This document shows positions 8,236 through 17,000 of a DNA stretch of 64,000 nucleotides, one piece after another. The DNA lies in assembly GCA_963824705.1 (NCBI GenBank), contig CAWGQE010000003.1:2418001-2482000 (forward strand). The letters run 5' to 3'. Source of the DNA: VRUE01 sp963824705. Its GTDB lineage: Bacteria > Actinomycetota > Thermoleophilia > Solirubrobacterales > 70-9. The translations under genes were made by a program, and so were the position numbers. Each line of letters starts with the position of its first letter. The stretch's first letter is position 1. Below the pieces are notes generated by a model. It was not told the DNA's origin. It ran no database searches and was given only the letters and a program-made list of their open reading frames with translations.

Positions 8236-9300
8236 CTGCTGCGCCGCTCGGCCGCCGAGGCGATCGGCGCCTTCGCCCTCGTCTTCGCCGGCTGCGGCGC
8301 GATCGTCACCGACACCGTCCACGCCGGCACTCTGGGCGCGGTCGGCGTCTCGCTCGTCTTCGGCCTGGTGATCATGGCGATGGTCTACGCCACCGGCCAC
8401 CTCTCCGGCGCTCACCTCAACCCCGCCGTGACCCTCGCCTTCGCCCTCACCCGCCACTTCCCCGGCCGCGAGGCGCTCGCCTATGTGGCGGCCCAGCTGC
8501 TCGGCGCCCTTGCCGCGGCGGCGCTGCTGCTCGCCGTCTGGCCCAGCGAGCCGGCCTCGCTCGGCGCCACCGTGCCCAGCGTCGGCGCCGGCAGCGCCCT
8601 CGTCTACGAGGCGGTGCTGACCGCCTTCCTGATGTTCGTGATCATGGCCGTCGCGACCGACACCCGCGCCGTCGGCGCCGGCGCGGCAATCGCGATCGGC
8701 GGCACGGTCGGCCTCGACGCCCTCTTCGGTGGCGCGATCACCGGCGCCTCGATGAACCCGGCCCGCTCGCTCGGCCCCGGCCTCGTCTCGGGCGAACTGC
8801 ACGACCTCTGGATCTACATCGTCGCCCCGATCGCCGGCGCCGCCATCGGCGCGCTCGCCTACCAGCTCGTCCGCGGCGGACCGGCCCAGCGGAGGCGGAG
8901 CCTGATGGCCCGCGTCCTCTTCGTCTGCCTGCACAACGCCGGCCGCTCGCAGATGAGCGAGGCGCTCTTCGAGCGAGCGGCCGCCGGTCGCCACGAGGCC
9001 CGCTCGGCCGGGACGACGCCGGGCCTCCGCGTCCACCCCGAGGTGGTCGAGGCGATGGATGAGCTCGGCATCGACCTGTCCAAGCGCATCCCCCGCAAGC
9101 TCGACCGCGAGGACGCCGAGTGGGCCGACGTCGTGGTGACGATGGGCTGTGGCGACGAATGCCCCTACCTCCCCGACAAGCGCTACCTCGACTGGGAGCT
9201 CCCCGACCCCAAGGGACGCCCGCTCGCGGAGGTACGCGCGACCCGCGATGAGATCGAGCGTCGAGTCCAAGAGTTGATCGGCGAGCTCGACGAGCCCTAG
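8236..9300 (+). CDS. Aquaporin-type arsenite channel fused to ArsC arsenate reductase
   Basis: One reading frame encodes a six-helix MIP channel (about residues 1-215) followed without a stop by an arsenate reductase of the low-molecular-weight phosphatase fold (about 222-354). The channel shows both NPA boxes, SGAHLNPAVTL near residue 62 and SMNPARSLGPG. ArsC shows the catalytic loop FVCLHNAGRSQMSE, then two further Cys in VTMGCGDECPYLP and the DW.LPDP motif. Arsenate would be reduced at the inner face and the arsenite let out through the channel; such channel-enzyme fusions are known from Salinispora and Frankia. In this frame there is no ATG, GTG or TTG until 8368, which is inside the channel. 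Start 8236 (CTG) restores the usual N-terminus LLRRSAAEAIGAF, but a frame break from GTG 8217 or from arsR is more likely. Confidence 0.85.
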   Translation: MLRRSAAEAIGAFALVFAGCGAIVTDTVHAGTLGAVGVSLVFGLVIMAMVYATGHLSGAHLNPAVTLAFALTRHFPGREALAYVAAQLLGALAAAALLLAVWPSEPASLGATVPSVGAGSALVYEAVLTAFLMFVIMAVATDTRAVGAGAAIAIGGTVGLDALFGGAITGASMNPARSLGPGLVSGELHDLWIYIVAPIAGAAIGALAYQLVRGGPAQRRRSLMARVLFVCLHNAGRSQMSEALFERAAAGRHEARSAGTTPGLRVHPEVVEAMDELGIDLSKRIPRKLDREDAEWADVVVTMGCGDECPYLPDKRYLDWELPDPKGRPLAEVRATRDEIERRVQELIGELDEP

Positions 9301-9336
9301 CCACACCCCACGGCGATCTGCGAGAGTCCCGGCGCG

Positions 9337-10206
9337 ATGAAGCTCTGCCGCTTCGCAATCGACGGCGACTCCGCCGCGCTGGGGATCGTCGAGGGGGACG
9401 AGGTCAGCGACCTCTCCTCGGCTGACGTCCCGGCGGAACCGGCCGCAGCGCTGGATGCCGTTGGACGGGACGCCCTGGAACGGCTGGCCGCGAACGCGCC
9501 GCGCTTTCCCCTCTCCGACATGCGGCTGCTGGCACCTGCGGCTCCCCGCAAGTACCTGGCGATCGCGCTCAACTACCGCAACCACATCGCCGAGATGGGC
9601 ATGGAGGCGCCCGAGGTGCCTGTCTTCTTCAACAAGCAGGTGACCTGCGTGGTCGGTCCGGGCGCCGACGTCCACATGCCGAAGGTCTCGACCTTCCTCG
9701 ACTACGAGGCCGAGCTGGCGATCGTGATCGGCGAGCGCTGCCGCCACGTGCCCGCCGAGCGGGCGCACGAGGTGATCGCCGGTTACACCTGCGCCAACGA
9801 CGTCAGCGTGCGCGACTGGCAGGGGAAAGCACAGACGATGCAGATCGGCAAGTCCTTCGACACCCATGGCCCGCTCGGTCCCTGGCTGGTCACCGCTGAG
9901 GAGCTGGGCGATCCCAACGACTTGGCGATCCGCTGCACCGTCAACGATGAGCTGCGTCAGGACGCGCGCACGAGCGAGATGGTCTTCGACTGCTTCCAGC
10001 AGGTCTCCCATCTCTCCGAAGCCTTCACGCTCGAGCCCGGGGACACGATCGCCACCGGTACCCCTTCCGGCGTCGGCCTCGGCCGTCAGCCAGTCCGCGA
10101 CAACCTGCTCCACGTCGGCGACACCGTGCGGGTCGAGATCGAGGGGATCGGCGAGCTGATCAACACCGTGGTCGAGGAGCCGGACGGGTTCCTCGCCGGC
10201 GGGTAG
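9337..10206 (+). CDS. Fumarylacetoacetate hydrolase family protein
   Basis: FAH-superfamily enzyme of 289 residues. Members hydrolyse, hydrate or isomerise 2-oxo acids from aromatic catabolism with a bound divalent metal. The C-terminal catalytic domain (about 70-285) shows AIALNYRNHIAEMG, KQVTCVVGPGADV, the metal Glu pair in DYEAELAIVIG, ANDVSVRDWQ, KSFDTHGPLGPWLVT and the terminal TGTPSGVGLGR. The N-terminal domain starts MKLCRFAIDGDSAALGI. The gene is close to a downstream alpha/beta hydrolase (8-base gap), so the two are likely co-transcribed. The exact substrate is not readable. Confidence 0.88.
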   Translation: MKLCRFAIDGDSAALGIVEGDEVSDLSSADVPAEPAAALDAVGRDALERLAANAPRFPLSDMRLLAPAAPRKYLAIALNYRNHIAEMGMEAPEVPVFFNKQVTCVVGPGADVHMPKVSTFLDYEAELAIVIGERCRHVPAERAHEVIAGYTCANDVSVRDWQGKAQTMQIGKSFDTHGPLGPWLVTAEELGDPNDLAIRCTVNDELRQDARTSEMVFDCFQQVSHLSEAFTLEPGDTIATGTPSGVGLGRQPVRDNLLHVGDTVRVEIEGIGELINTVVEEPDGFLAGG

Positions 10207-10214
10207 GGCCAGCG

Positions 10215-11096
10215 ATGCTGACCGAGCGGGTGCAGCGTTGGCGCGAGGCCGGCGCGATCGAGGAGGTTCTCGGCCGCAAGCTGTTCGTCCGCCGTCGCGG
10301 CGGTGGCGACGATGGAGTCCTGCTGCTGCTCCTGCACGGCTTCCCCTCCAGCTCCTACGACTGGCGGCCGTTGCTCGAGCTGCGCCCGCCCGGCGAGGCG
10401 ACGCTGTGCTTCGACTTCCTCGGCTTCGGCCTCTCCGAAAAGCCGCGCGACCATGAGTACACGCTCGCCTGGCAGGCCGACGCCGCCGAAGAGCTGGTGC
10501 GTCGCGCCGGCTCGCCGCCGGTCTTCGTCGTCGGCCATGACATGGGCACCTCGGTCGCCACCGAGCTGATGGCCCGCGACCTGCGCGGCGAGCTGGGAAT
10601 GAGCATGGCGGGAGCGCTGCTCTTCAATGGCAGCATGCTGCTGCACCTGGCCAAGCCGACGCTCGGCCAGAACCTGCTGCGCAGCCGGCTCGGGCCGGTC
10701 TTCGCCCGACTGACCAGCGAGCGCAGCTTCCACGCGCAGTTCTCGCGCATCTTCTCCCCACAGCACCCGCTCAGCGCCGAGGAGGCAGCCGACCAGTGGT
10801 CGCTGCTCACCCACGACGACGGTCAGCGCATCGCCCACCTGACGATCAACTACATGGCCGAGCGCGAACGCTTCACCGAGCGCTGGCACGGCGCGATCCG
10901 CGACTGGCCAAAGCCGCTCACCCTCGCCTGGGGGCTCCTCGATCCGGTCGCTCGCGTCGAGGTCCTCGACGGCCTTCGCGCGCTGCGACCCGGCGTCGAG
11001 ACGATCGAACTTCCCGACGCCGGCCACTACCCGCAGATCGAGCAGCCCGAGCTGATCTCCGCGGCGCTTGACAGCACGCTCACCCACGCCTCCTAA
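10215..11096 (+). CDS. Alpha/beta hydrolase, haloalkane dehalogenase/epoxide hydrolase-like
   Basis: Cytoplasmic alpha/beta-fold hydrolase of 293 residues. It has the oxyanion loop LLLHGFPSSSYDW (about 38-50). The nucleophile elbow is VVGHDMGTSVA, with Asp rather than Ser as nucleophile as in dehalogenases and epoxide hydrolases, and the catalytic His is in DAGHYPQIEQP. The lid is residues about 135-215. It follows the FAH-family gene closely and overlaps the convergent synthetase gene by four bases. Substrate unknown; halide or epoxide specificity cannot be decided from the motif alone. Confidence 0.85.
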   Translation: MLTERVQRWREAGAIEEVLGRKLFVRRRGGGDDGVLLLLLHGFPSSSYDWRPLLELRPPGEATLCFDFLGFGLSEKPRDHEYTLAWQADAAEELVRRAGSPPVFVVGHDMGTSVATELMARDLRGELGMSMAGALLFNGSMLLHLAKPTLGQNLLRSRLGPVFARLTSERSFHAQFSRIFSPQHPLSAEEAADQWSLLTHDDGQRIAHLTINYMAERERFTERWHGAIRDWPKPLTLAWGLLDPVARVEVLDGLRALRPGVETIELPDAGHYPQIEQPELISAALDSTLTHAS

Positions 11097-12658
11097 TCGA
11101 GGCCGTGCGGGTGGAGGTGGTCCTCCGCCATCCGCTTGAGGCCGACCCGGTCGATCTTGCCGGTCGGGTTGAGCGGCATCTCGTCGAGGACGACGACCTC
11201 CTCGGGCGCCTTGTAGCCGACGCGCTCGCGACAGAAGACGATCAGGTCGGCGCTCGAGGGGCGCTCGGCTTCGGGCCGCAGCGTCACGTAAGCGCGCACG
11301 TTCTCGCCATGGACCTCGTCGTGGACGCCGACGACGCCGGCGAGGTCGACCGCGGGATGCTCCATCAGCGCGCTCTCTATCTCGAGTGGGCTGATGTTGG
11401 AGCCGTCGTGGACGATCACCTGCTTCTTGCGGCCGAAGAACCAGAGGTAGCCGTCCTCGTCGGCGCGGGCGAGGTCGCCGGAGTCGAGCCAGCCCTCCCG
11501 GACCACCTCGGCGGTCGCCTCGGGCGCCTCCCAGTAGCCGGCCATGCGGCTGCGCGACCTGATCCAGACGCGGCCGACGGTCCCAGGCTCGAGCGAGCCC
11601 CCCTCCTCGTCGCGCAGGGCGATGCTGAAGCCGCCGACCGGAGGGCCGATCGACCCCTGCTTGATTGGACCGGACGGCGGGTTGAGCGTGGCGATGCCGA
11701 CCTCGGTCATCCCATAGCCCTCGTCGATCGGGAAGCCGGCGAGGGCGGCGAACTCGGTGAGCAGCTCGGTCGAGACCTTGTCAGCGCCGGCGCGGCAGAT
11801 GCGTAGGCAGGAGAAGTCCCCTGGGGCGAGATCGTGGTCGCGGATTAGCGCCGCGAGCGCCGCCGGAATCATCGCCAGCACCGTCGGCCTGTGCTCGCGC
11901 AGGAGCGGCAGCAGCTCGTGGCTGTCGTAGGTGCGGGCGACGATCACGCGACCGCCGACGGCGAGCGTGCTCAGCGTCCACAGAAACGAGCCGACGTGCG
12001 ACATCGAAGAGCCCGGCAGGAAGGCGTCCTCGGCGCTCAGATCGAAGGCGGAGATCGCGCTGGCCATCATCCAGCGCAGGGTCTCGTGGGTGTGGGTGAC
12101 GCCCTTCGCCGGCCCGGTGCTGCCCGAGGTGAAGAAGATCGCCGCCGGGCTCGACGGCTCGGGTGGGGTCAGTCCGGCGGCCGGCTCGGACTCGAGCAGC
12201 GCCTCGAAGCGATGCTCCGTCGCCGGCTCCGAGTCACCGTAAGAGATGACCCCGTGCGCCAGCCCGCCGACGAGCTCGCTCGCGGCGAGGTCCTCGCCCC
12301 GCTCCCCGTGGGCGAGCAGCGCCAACGCTCCGCTGACCGCGAGCGCGTGGTCGATCTCGCGGAACGTGTAGCGGTAGTTGAGCGGCGTCGCGACGAGGCC
12401 TGCCTTGAAACAGGCGAGGTAGTGGATCGCGAGGCCGATGCGGTTCGGCATCAGCGAGGCAATCCGATCTCCAGGCTCCAAGCCGAGCGCCAAGTACCCG
12501 CCGGCGAGCCGCAGGCTCGCCTCCTCCAGCTCCCGCCACGTCACCCGCTCTTCGACAGAGACCATCGCGGCCTCGTCCGCGCCCGCCGCCAACCCCACGG
12601 CCAGGAGATCGTGCAGCGGCGCGGCCGGCGCCTCGAGCGGTGCCCCGTCGATCAGCAT
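11093..12658 (-). CDS. Class I adenylate-forming acyl-CoA synthetase
   Basis: AMP-dependent ligase of 521 residues that activates a carboxylic acid to acyl-AMP and transfers it to CoA. Motifs in order: the P-loop FFTSGSTGPAKGVTHTHE (about 172-190), the aromatic YGMTEVG (about 315), the DSGDLARADEDGYLWFFGRKK hinge region (about 395-415) and the C-terminal Lys in LNPTGKIDR. The length is usual for fatty, aromatic or bile-acid type synthetases. It lies next to the FAH and alpha/beta hydrolase genes but on the other strand, so a shared catabolic pathway is possible and unproven. Confidence 0.88.
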   Translation of the reverse strand: MLIDGAPLEAPAAPLHDLLAVGLAAGADEAAMVSVEERVTWRELEEASLRLAGGYLALGLEPGDRIASLMPNRIGLAIHYLACFKAGLVATPLNYRYTFREIDHALAVSGALALLAHGERGEDLAASELVGGLAHGVISYGDSEPATEHRFEALLESEPAAGLTPPEPSSPAAIFFTSGSTGPAKGVTHTHETLRWMMASAISAFDLSAEDAFLPGSSMSHVGSFLWTLSTLAVGGRVIVARTYDSHELLPLLREHRPTVLAMIPAALAALIRDHDLAPGDFSCLRICRAGADKVSTELLTEFAALAGFPIDEGYGMTEVGIATLNPPSGPIKQGSIGPPVGGFSIALRDEEGGSLEPGTVGRVWIRSRSRMAGYWEAPEATAEVVREGWLDSGDLARADEDGYLWFFGRKKQVIVHDGSNISPLEIESALMEHPAVDLAGVVGVHDEVHGENVRAYVTLRPEAERPSSADLIVFCRERVGYKAPEEVVVLDEMPLNPTGKIDRVGLKRMAEDHLHPHGLD

Positions 12659-12673
12659 CGCGGAAATGCTACG

Positions 12674-13084
12674 TCAGTCGATCAGCTTCACGGGGTAGCG
12701 ATCGCCGGCGTTGCGGGCGAGCCTGCCGTCGAGCGTCCACAGCTCGGCCCCGAGCTCCTCGGAGAGCGCCAGGTAGGCGGCGTCGTAGGCCGAGTGTCGT
12801 TCTAACTCCAGCGCGATCTCGATGGCACGAGCCTTGTTCGGGGCAATGTGGAAGATCACGTTGAGTCGATCGATGACACGGAGAGCCCGGTCCGCTTCCT
12901 CAGCCGACAGCTCTCGTCGGGCGCGCTTGCGGGTCAGCACGCTGGCGATCTCGTACTGAGCAAGCAGTGGCGCATGCAGCTCGCATTCCTCCACCACCCA
13001 GCCGTCGAACAGACCGGCAGCCTTGTCGGTGTGGGGTTCATCGAGGACCAGCGCCAGCATGAAGCTGGCGTCGATGACGACCAG
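12674..13084 (-). CDS. PIN-domain ribonuclease toxin, VapC-like
   Basis: VapC-type toxin. The PIN fold places its first catalytic Asp in LVVIDASFMLALVLDEP, followed by E of AQYEIASVLTRKR, D of HSAYDAAYLALSEELG and D of ELWTLDGRLARN. The first ATG in frame (13060) would cut off the first strand and its Asp. The frame upstream has no ATG, GTG or TTG back to a stop, so a CTG (13084, used here) or the ATA at 13093 overlapping the antitoxin stop must start it. The antitoxin gene lies directly upstream. VapC enzymes cleave specific RNAs, often tRNA; the target here is unknown. Confidence 0.75.
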   Translation of the reverse strand: MVVIDASFMLALVLDEPHTDKAAGLFDGWVVEECELHAPLLAQYEIASVLTRKRARRELSAEEADRALRVIDRLNVIFHIAPNKARAIEIALELERHSAYDAAYLALSEELGAELWTLDGRLARNAGDRYPVKLID

Positions 13085-13089
13085 CGAAG

Positions 13090-13323
13090 CTATGAGGCGC
13101 GCTGCTCCAGCTCGTCGCGAGCCTCATGCACCAGGGCTTCTACGTCGGATGGCTTCGACTGCCGGGCTCGCAGCTCGGCTGCCTCCGCCATAAGGGCCCG
13201 GTACTCCGCGATCCGTCTCTCTCTCTGCATTGGCTGGGTGCTCCCAGCGGCGTCCAGGGCACGACGAGCCTGCTCGTCGGTCCAGTCGCGTGCATGCTTC
13301 AGAACCATCTCCTTCGCGGTCAC
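13090..13323 (-). CDS. VapB-like antitoxin of the upstream PIN toxin
   Basis: A 77-residue protein, MTAKEMVLKHARDWTDEQAR, ending in AELRARQSKPSDVEALVHEA. That C-terminal stretch is nearly the same as in the antitoxin at 13408, which suggests a shared toxin-binding tail. The DNA-binding part is not a clear ribbon-helix-helix. The stop (13090) touches the start region of the PIN gene, so the two form one unit. The gene is divergent from the 13408 antitoxin with 84 bases between the starts, room for a common operator. Confidence 0.65.
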   Translation of the reverse strand: MTAKEMVLKHARDWTDEQARRALDAAGSTQPMQRERRIAEYRALMAEAAELRARQSKPSDVEALVHEARDELEQRAS

Positions 13324-13407
13324 AGAGCCATTCTACCGTCTGCCACCCTGTTGTCTCGGAGACAGAGCGAACCATCACCGAAATCTCAATCGGCCTACGC
13401 TCCCTCG

Positions 13408-13713
13408 ATGAGGCACCGCCTCTCAGTCAGGCTTCCCGACGAGCTGGCAGAGGGAATCGAGGCACGGGTCAGGCGGACGGGCCAGACCAAGAGCGAGGTC
13501 GTCCGCGAGTCCCTGAAGCTCGCCGGCGTGCGCGTCGTCAGGCGCGACCCGGCGAAGATGGCCGAGCTGCTGCAGCGGGCCGCCGCCCTACGGGCACGTC
13601 AGTCCGAGCCGACGGACGTCGTCGCCCTGCTGCACGAAGCGCGCGGCGACTCGCTGCGCCTGCGCCTGCGACGGCTTACGGTTCCCTTCACCGCGGCCGA
13701 CCTGGCTTGTTGA
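13408..13713 (+). CDS. Ribbon-helix-helix antitoxin without a toxin, 3' end altered
   Basis: VapB/CopG-type protein of 101 residues. The RHH domain is at about 1-42 (MRHRLSVRLPDELAEGIEA, VRRTGQTKSEVVRESLKLAG). A helix with ALRARQSEPTDVVALLHEA follows, like the tail of the 13090 antitoxin. After HEARGD the sequence turns into SLRLRLRRLTVPFTAADLAC, which does not resemble an antitoxin end. The stop at 13713 coincides with the start of the displaced tRNA-Phe fragment. No toxin gene follows. The simplest reading is that its 3' end and partner were lost at the island junction. Confidence 0.6.
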   Translation: MRHRLSVRLPDELAEGIEARVRRTGQTKSEVVRESLKLAGVRVVRRDPAKMAELLQRAAALRARQSEPTDVVALLHEARGDSLRLRLRRLTVPFTAADLAC

Positions 13714-13758
13714 TGGCGAGGGTGGGAATCGAACCCACGACACCACGATTTTCAGTCG
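13713..13758 (-). repeat. Displaced 3' half of tRNA-Phe (outer att-like site)
   Basis: 46 bases that match the 3' half of the intact tRNA-Phe (18201-18246) in the same orientation, with an exact 21-base core at 13738-13758 equal to 18226-18246. The T-stem differs by a compensating pair (GTGGG/CCCAC here, GCGGG/CCCGC in the intact gene), so this copy descends from a functional tRNA. This is the expected scar at the far end of an element integrated into the tRNA. From 13759 to 13843 I see only short imperfect hairpins. Confidence 0.8.
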
Positions 13759-13843
13759 CAGGCTTCACCGGGGTTGAAAACCCGCCTTTGAGGGTCGGAA
13801 ATGGCTTCATAATGCCGAATCCGGGGATACCTCTATTCGGAAT

Positions 13844-13889
13844 CCTACACCACTATCGGCCACTCAAATACCCGCAAATACCGGAAGTT
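13844..13889. repeat. Island junction repeat, copy 1
   Basis: A 46-base segment (starts CCTACACC, contains ACCCGCAAATAC and GGAAGTT) that recurs at 17221-17263 with roughly 80 percent identity. Both copies lie shortly right of a tRNA-Phe 3' fragment in the same orientation. They may be the flanking arm of the original attachment site, or the remains of an integrase 3' end. Confidence 0.6.
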
Positions 13890-13897
13890 TCGGATGT

Positions 13898-13932
13898 GTT
13901 TGGGCGACGGGATCGGACTTCGTCGCCCAAAC
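13898..13932. repeat. 12-base inverted repeat in the island
   Basis: Arms GTTTGGGCGACG (13898-13909) and CGTCGCCCAAAC (13921-13932) are perfectly complementary around an 11-base loop. The same 12-mer GTTTGGGCGACG recurs at 18105-18116 near the other end of the island. It may be a recombinase arm site or a terminator; the stem lacks a T tract. Confidence 0.45.
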
Positions 13933-13940
13933 GATTCTGC

Positions 13941-13965
13941 GAATAGCGAGGGGCGGAATCGAACC
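13941..13965 (-). repeat. Second degenerate tRNA-Phe 3' fragment
   Basis: GAATAGCGAGGGGCGGAATC and the next bases resemble the acceptor and T-arm of tRNA-Phe in the same orientation as the intact gene, with indels. It lies 40 bases before the 3' end of the helicase gene and probably marks the end of the helicase-bearing segment. Confidence 0.45.
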
Positions 13966-14004
13966 GAGCCGATTGACAAGCGGGATTAGACCCCGTGCTC
14001 ACGG

Positions 14005-17000
14005 TCAAGCGCGTCGGCGATCATGCGGCAGCCGATCCGCCAGCAAATCGAAGTACCGCTGACGCCGCCACGCCTCCAAGTCGCCGATCACATACAGCCG
14101 CCTCCGCGCCCGGCTGACCGCGACGTTCAGCAGGTTCGGCTTGCTCGCCGCCCAGGCCCGGGCTCCCTCGCGGGCGGGTTCTGAGCCGAGCACGAGGATC
14201 ACGATATCGGCCTCCTTGCCCTGGGCGGTGTGAATGGTCCCCGCGCGCAACCCGCGGTGTCGCCAGCGACGTTGCTCAAGCTGGCGGGCGACGTCGCGGA
14301 AGGGACCGATCGCCATCACCTGTGTGAGGTCGAAGTCGATCTCGCCGAGATGGGCGAGGATCCGGTCGACCTCCTCGCCCTCGGCGGGAATCCAGTTTCC
14401 TTGCGAGGCGTCTGAGCTGACATCGATCCACTTGCTTTGTGGAAGGGTCGGGTGGCGAGCGGCGAAGTCCCGGCCGAGCGCCGGGTCGGTGGCCTCGATC
14501 ATCAGCCCGTCGTAGGCGATCTGGTTGGAGAGGCCGAACATCGGCTCGTCGCAGCGGCGGTGGACGGTCAGGGGCGCACCGACCCAGAGTGGCCGCTCTG
14601 CCCCCGGCAGCGTCGTGCCGAAGCGGTTGAGGCGATCGGCGACGCCCTGTACCGAGGTGCGGCCGGTCAGCCACTCTTCCTCGACGCCGTAGTGCCCTCG
14701 AATCGCCTGCTCGGCCCTGAACGGGACCGTCGTAATGGGCTCCAGCTGCTGGGGGTCGCCGACGATCACCGCCCGCTGGCAGCGCCACAGCGCTCCAACC
14801 GCGCTCTGCGGGGTGGCTTGGCCGGCCTCGTCGACCGCCAGCCAGCCGAGCGCCTCGCGGCCGAGCCGCCCGAATAGCCGCCCCACCGAGGCAAAGGTCG
14901 TCGAGACAACCGGGACGAGCAGGAAGAGCGCCTGCCATGCGGCTCGTGCCGCATCCGCGGATAGGTCCGCCGGGGCCCTGCCGGAGAGGATGTCCATCGC
15001 CCCGTCGAGAGTTTGGCGCATCGGCTTCGCGGCGTGAACGAGAAACGCCCTGTGGAGGTCGAGCGCCGCCAGGAACAACTCGGTGCGGGCTTCGTTCAAC
15101 TCGGTATCGGTCCACGGCGCCTGCCGCTCACGCGCCACGCGATCGCCCCTCCACCCCTCGTCAGGCATGAGGGCACCGGTCCGCTCGCGGTAGCGCGCCA
15201 GAACCCGACGAGCCGCGTCGTCCTCCTTCTCGGCCGCCGCGAGCACAGCGCCCGCTTCGGTGTGCGCCCGCACCTCACCCTCCAGCACCCGCAGCTCCTC
15301 GCCGACCTCATCCAGGGTCGTGTCCAGCGCGGCGATCGCGGCGGCGAGCTCCTCGTCGCGCTCGCGCCAGGCGGCCCGGGCGCGGAACCTGATCACCGAG
15401 GGGCGCCGGCGCAGCTCCTCCTCGCGAGCCTCGACGCGGCGGCGGCGCTCGTCCTCGCGCGTGCGCTGCAGAGATGCAAGCTCCTCGCGCCGCGGCAGCG
15501 ATGCCTGGACCCGCTCGCCTGCTGCCCGCTCCGCGGCACGGGCCGCCTCGAGGTCTGACTCGATCCCGGCAACCCGGTGGAGCGCCGCCGCCACCTGGAG
15601 GCGGTCCTCGCGGATCGCTCTCGCCCGATCGCGAGCCCGCTCGAACGCCGCCACAGCCTCGGCCCAGGACGGTCCCTCAGGGTTGTCCTCCCAGTTGTCG
15701 AGGAGGTCGCGCAGACCCGGGGGCGGCGGCGGGCGGTTGTCGCCCTCTTTGCGTCGTTCGGTCCACCAGACCGCGTTGACGAAGTCCTTGCGGTTCTTGC
15801 TGTTGCCGAGCCGCGCGGCGACCAGCGCCCAGGCGCCGCCCGAGGGCCGGCCGGCGCTCATCGCCCGCTCGGCCAAGGCCGGGAAGTAGTCGATGCCCTC
15901 CGCCAGCTCGCGCCAGTGGCCGTCAACAGCCTCGCTCGACGGGATCTCGAGCGTGACGTTCTCGACCGCCCCGTTGTTGCTGGACGCCAGGACCAGCTCG
16001 AACCCGGTCAGCTCGGGCCTCAGCCGATGGATCACGCGCCGATAGGGAGTCGTCTCCCAGCGATCGGGGTCGTCGAGGAATGCATCCGCTGGATCGGTCA
16101 GCGCCGCCAGCCGCTCGGCCCGTTCGGTGACCAACCCAGCGACCAGGTCGCGCAGCATCGTCGTCTTGCCGGTGCCGGGCGGCCCGTTGACAGCGAACAG
16201 ATTGCCGCCGGCGGGGGGCATTGCGATCGCCTCATTGACAGCGAGCTGCTGGCCCAGGGCCAACGGCCGCTCCGGGCCCGCCGGCCAGCGTCCGGGAGGC
16301 AGCCGATCGGGTTCGGTGGCGCGGCGGACCTCGTCGAGGCGGGTCCGCACGTCGACGCGACCGTCGAGGTCGAGCTCGGCGGTGGGCCGCAGGTACTCAC
16401 GAAGTACAGCGCCCACCTCACCCGCGCCCGCAGCGGCGGCGACGCGGGCCAGGTCGTCGGCGATGAAGCTGTTGAGAAAGTCGTGCTCGACCGTGCCGGC
16501 GCTCCGCCGCGCGACGATTTCGCTGCTGACCCGGACCCCGGAGATGGGCAGCACGCCCTCCACGCCCAAAGCCGCGATCGCGCCCTCCAGGCATTCGGTG
16601 AGGATGCCCCAGTCGAGGACCACCGGCTTGCGTTGCTCCTCGGTCCTGCCGAGAAGCGTTTCCTCCAGGCCTGAGGCAAAGCCGCGTTCGATGTCGGCGA
16701 AGCCGTCGAGCCAGGCGGCGGCCGACGGTCCCGGATTGAGGGCTCGCGCCGTCGCCCAAGCGCAGGCCGAGAGCACCGCGGACCCCTCGAGGAGGATGCC
16801 TTTCTCCGATACCGCGAAACCCAGCAGGGCGCTCTCGCCCGAGGGACGCTCCTCGTAGCTGTCGGGGGCGGGAGGAAAGACGTCCTTCAGCGCCGAGAAG
16901 ACCGCTTCCCGCGGGTAGAGGCCGACGTAGACGGTGTGCCTCCACGCCTGGTCCTTGGTCAGCCGCGTGGCTTGGACGGGGTGCCCGGGATTCCAGGGCA

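Noticed and set aside
8221..9062. Continuation of the ArsR frame as a 397-residue protein
   Set aside because: After residue 115 it becomes Arg/Pro-rich and is the out-of-frame reading of the channel; not a real C-terminus.
8170..10113. 647-residue minus-strand frame opposite the arsenic and FAH genes
   Set aside because: It lies antisense to well-supported proteins and has the Asp/Gly/Val-rich texture of a GC-rich shadow; no motif.
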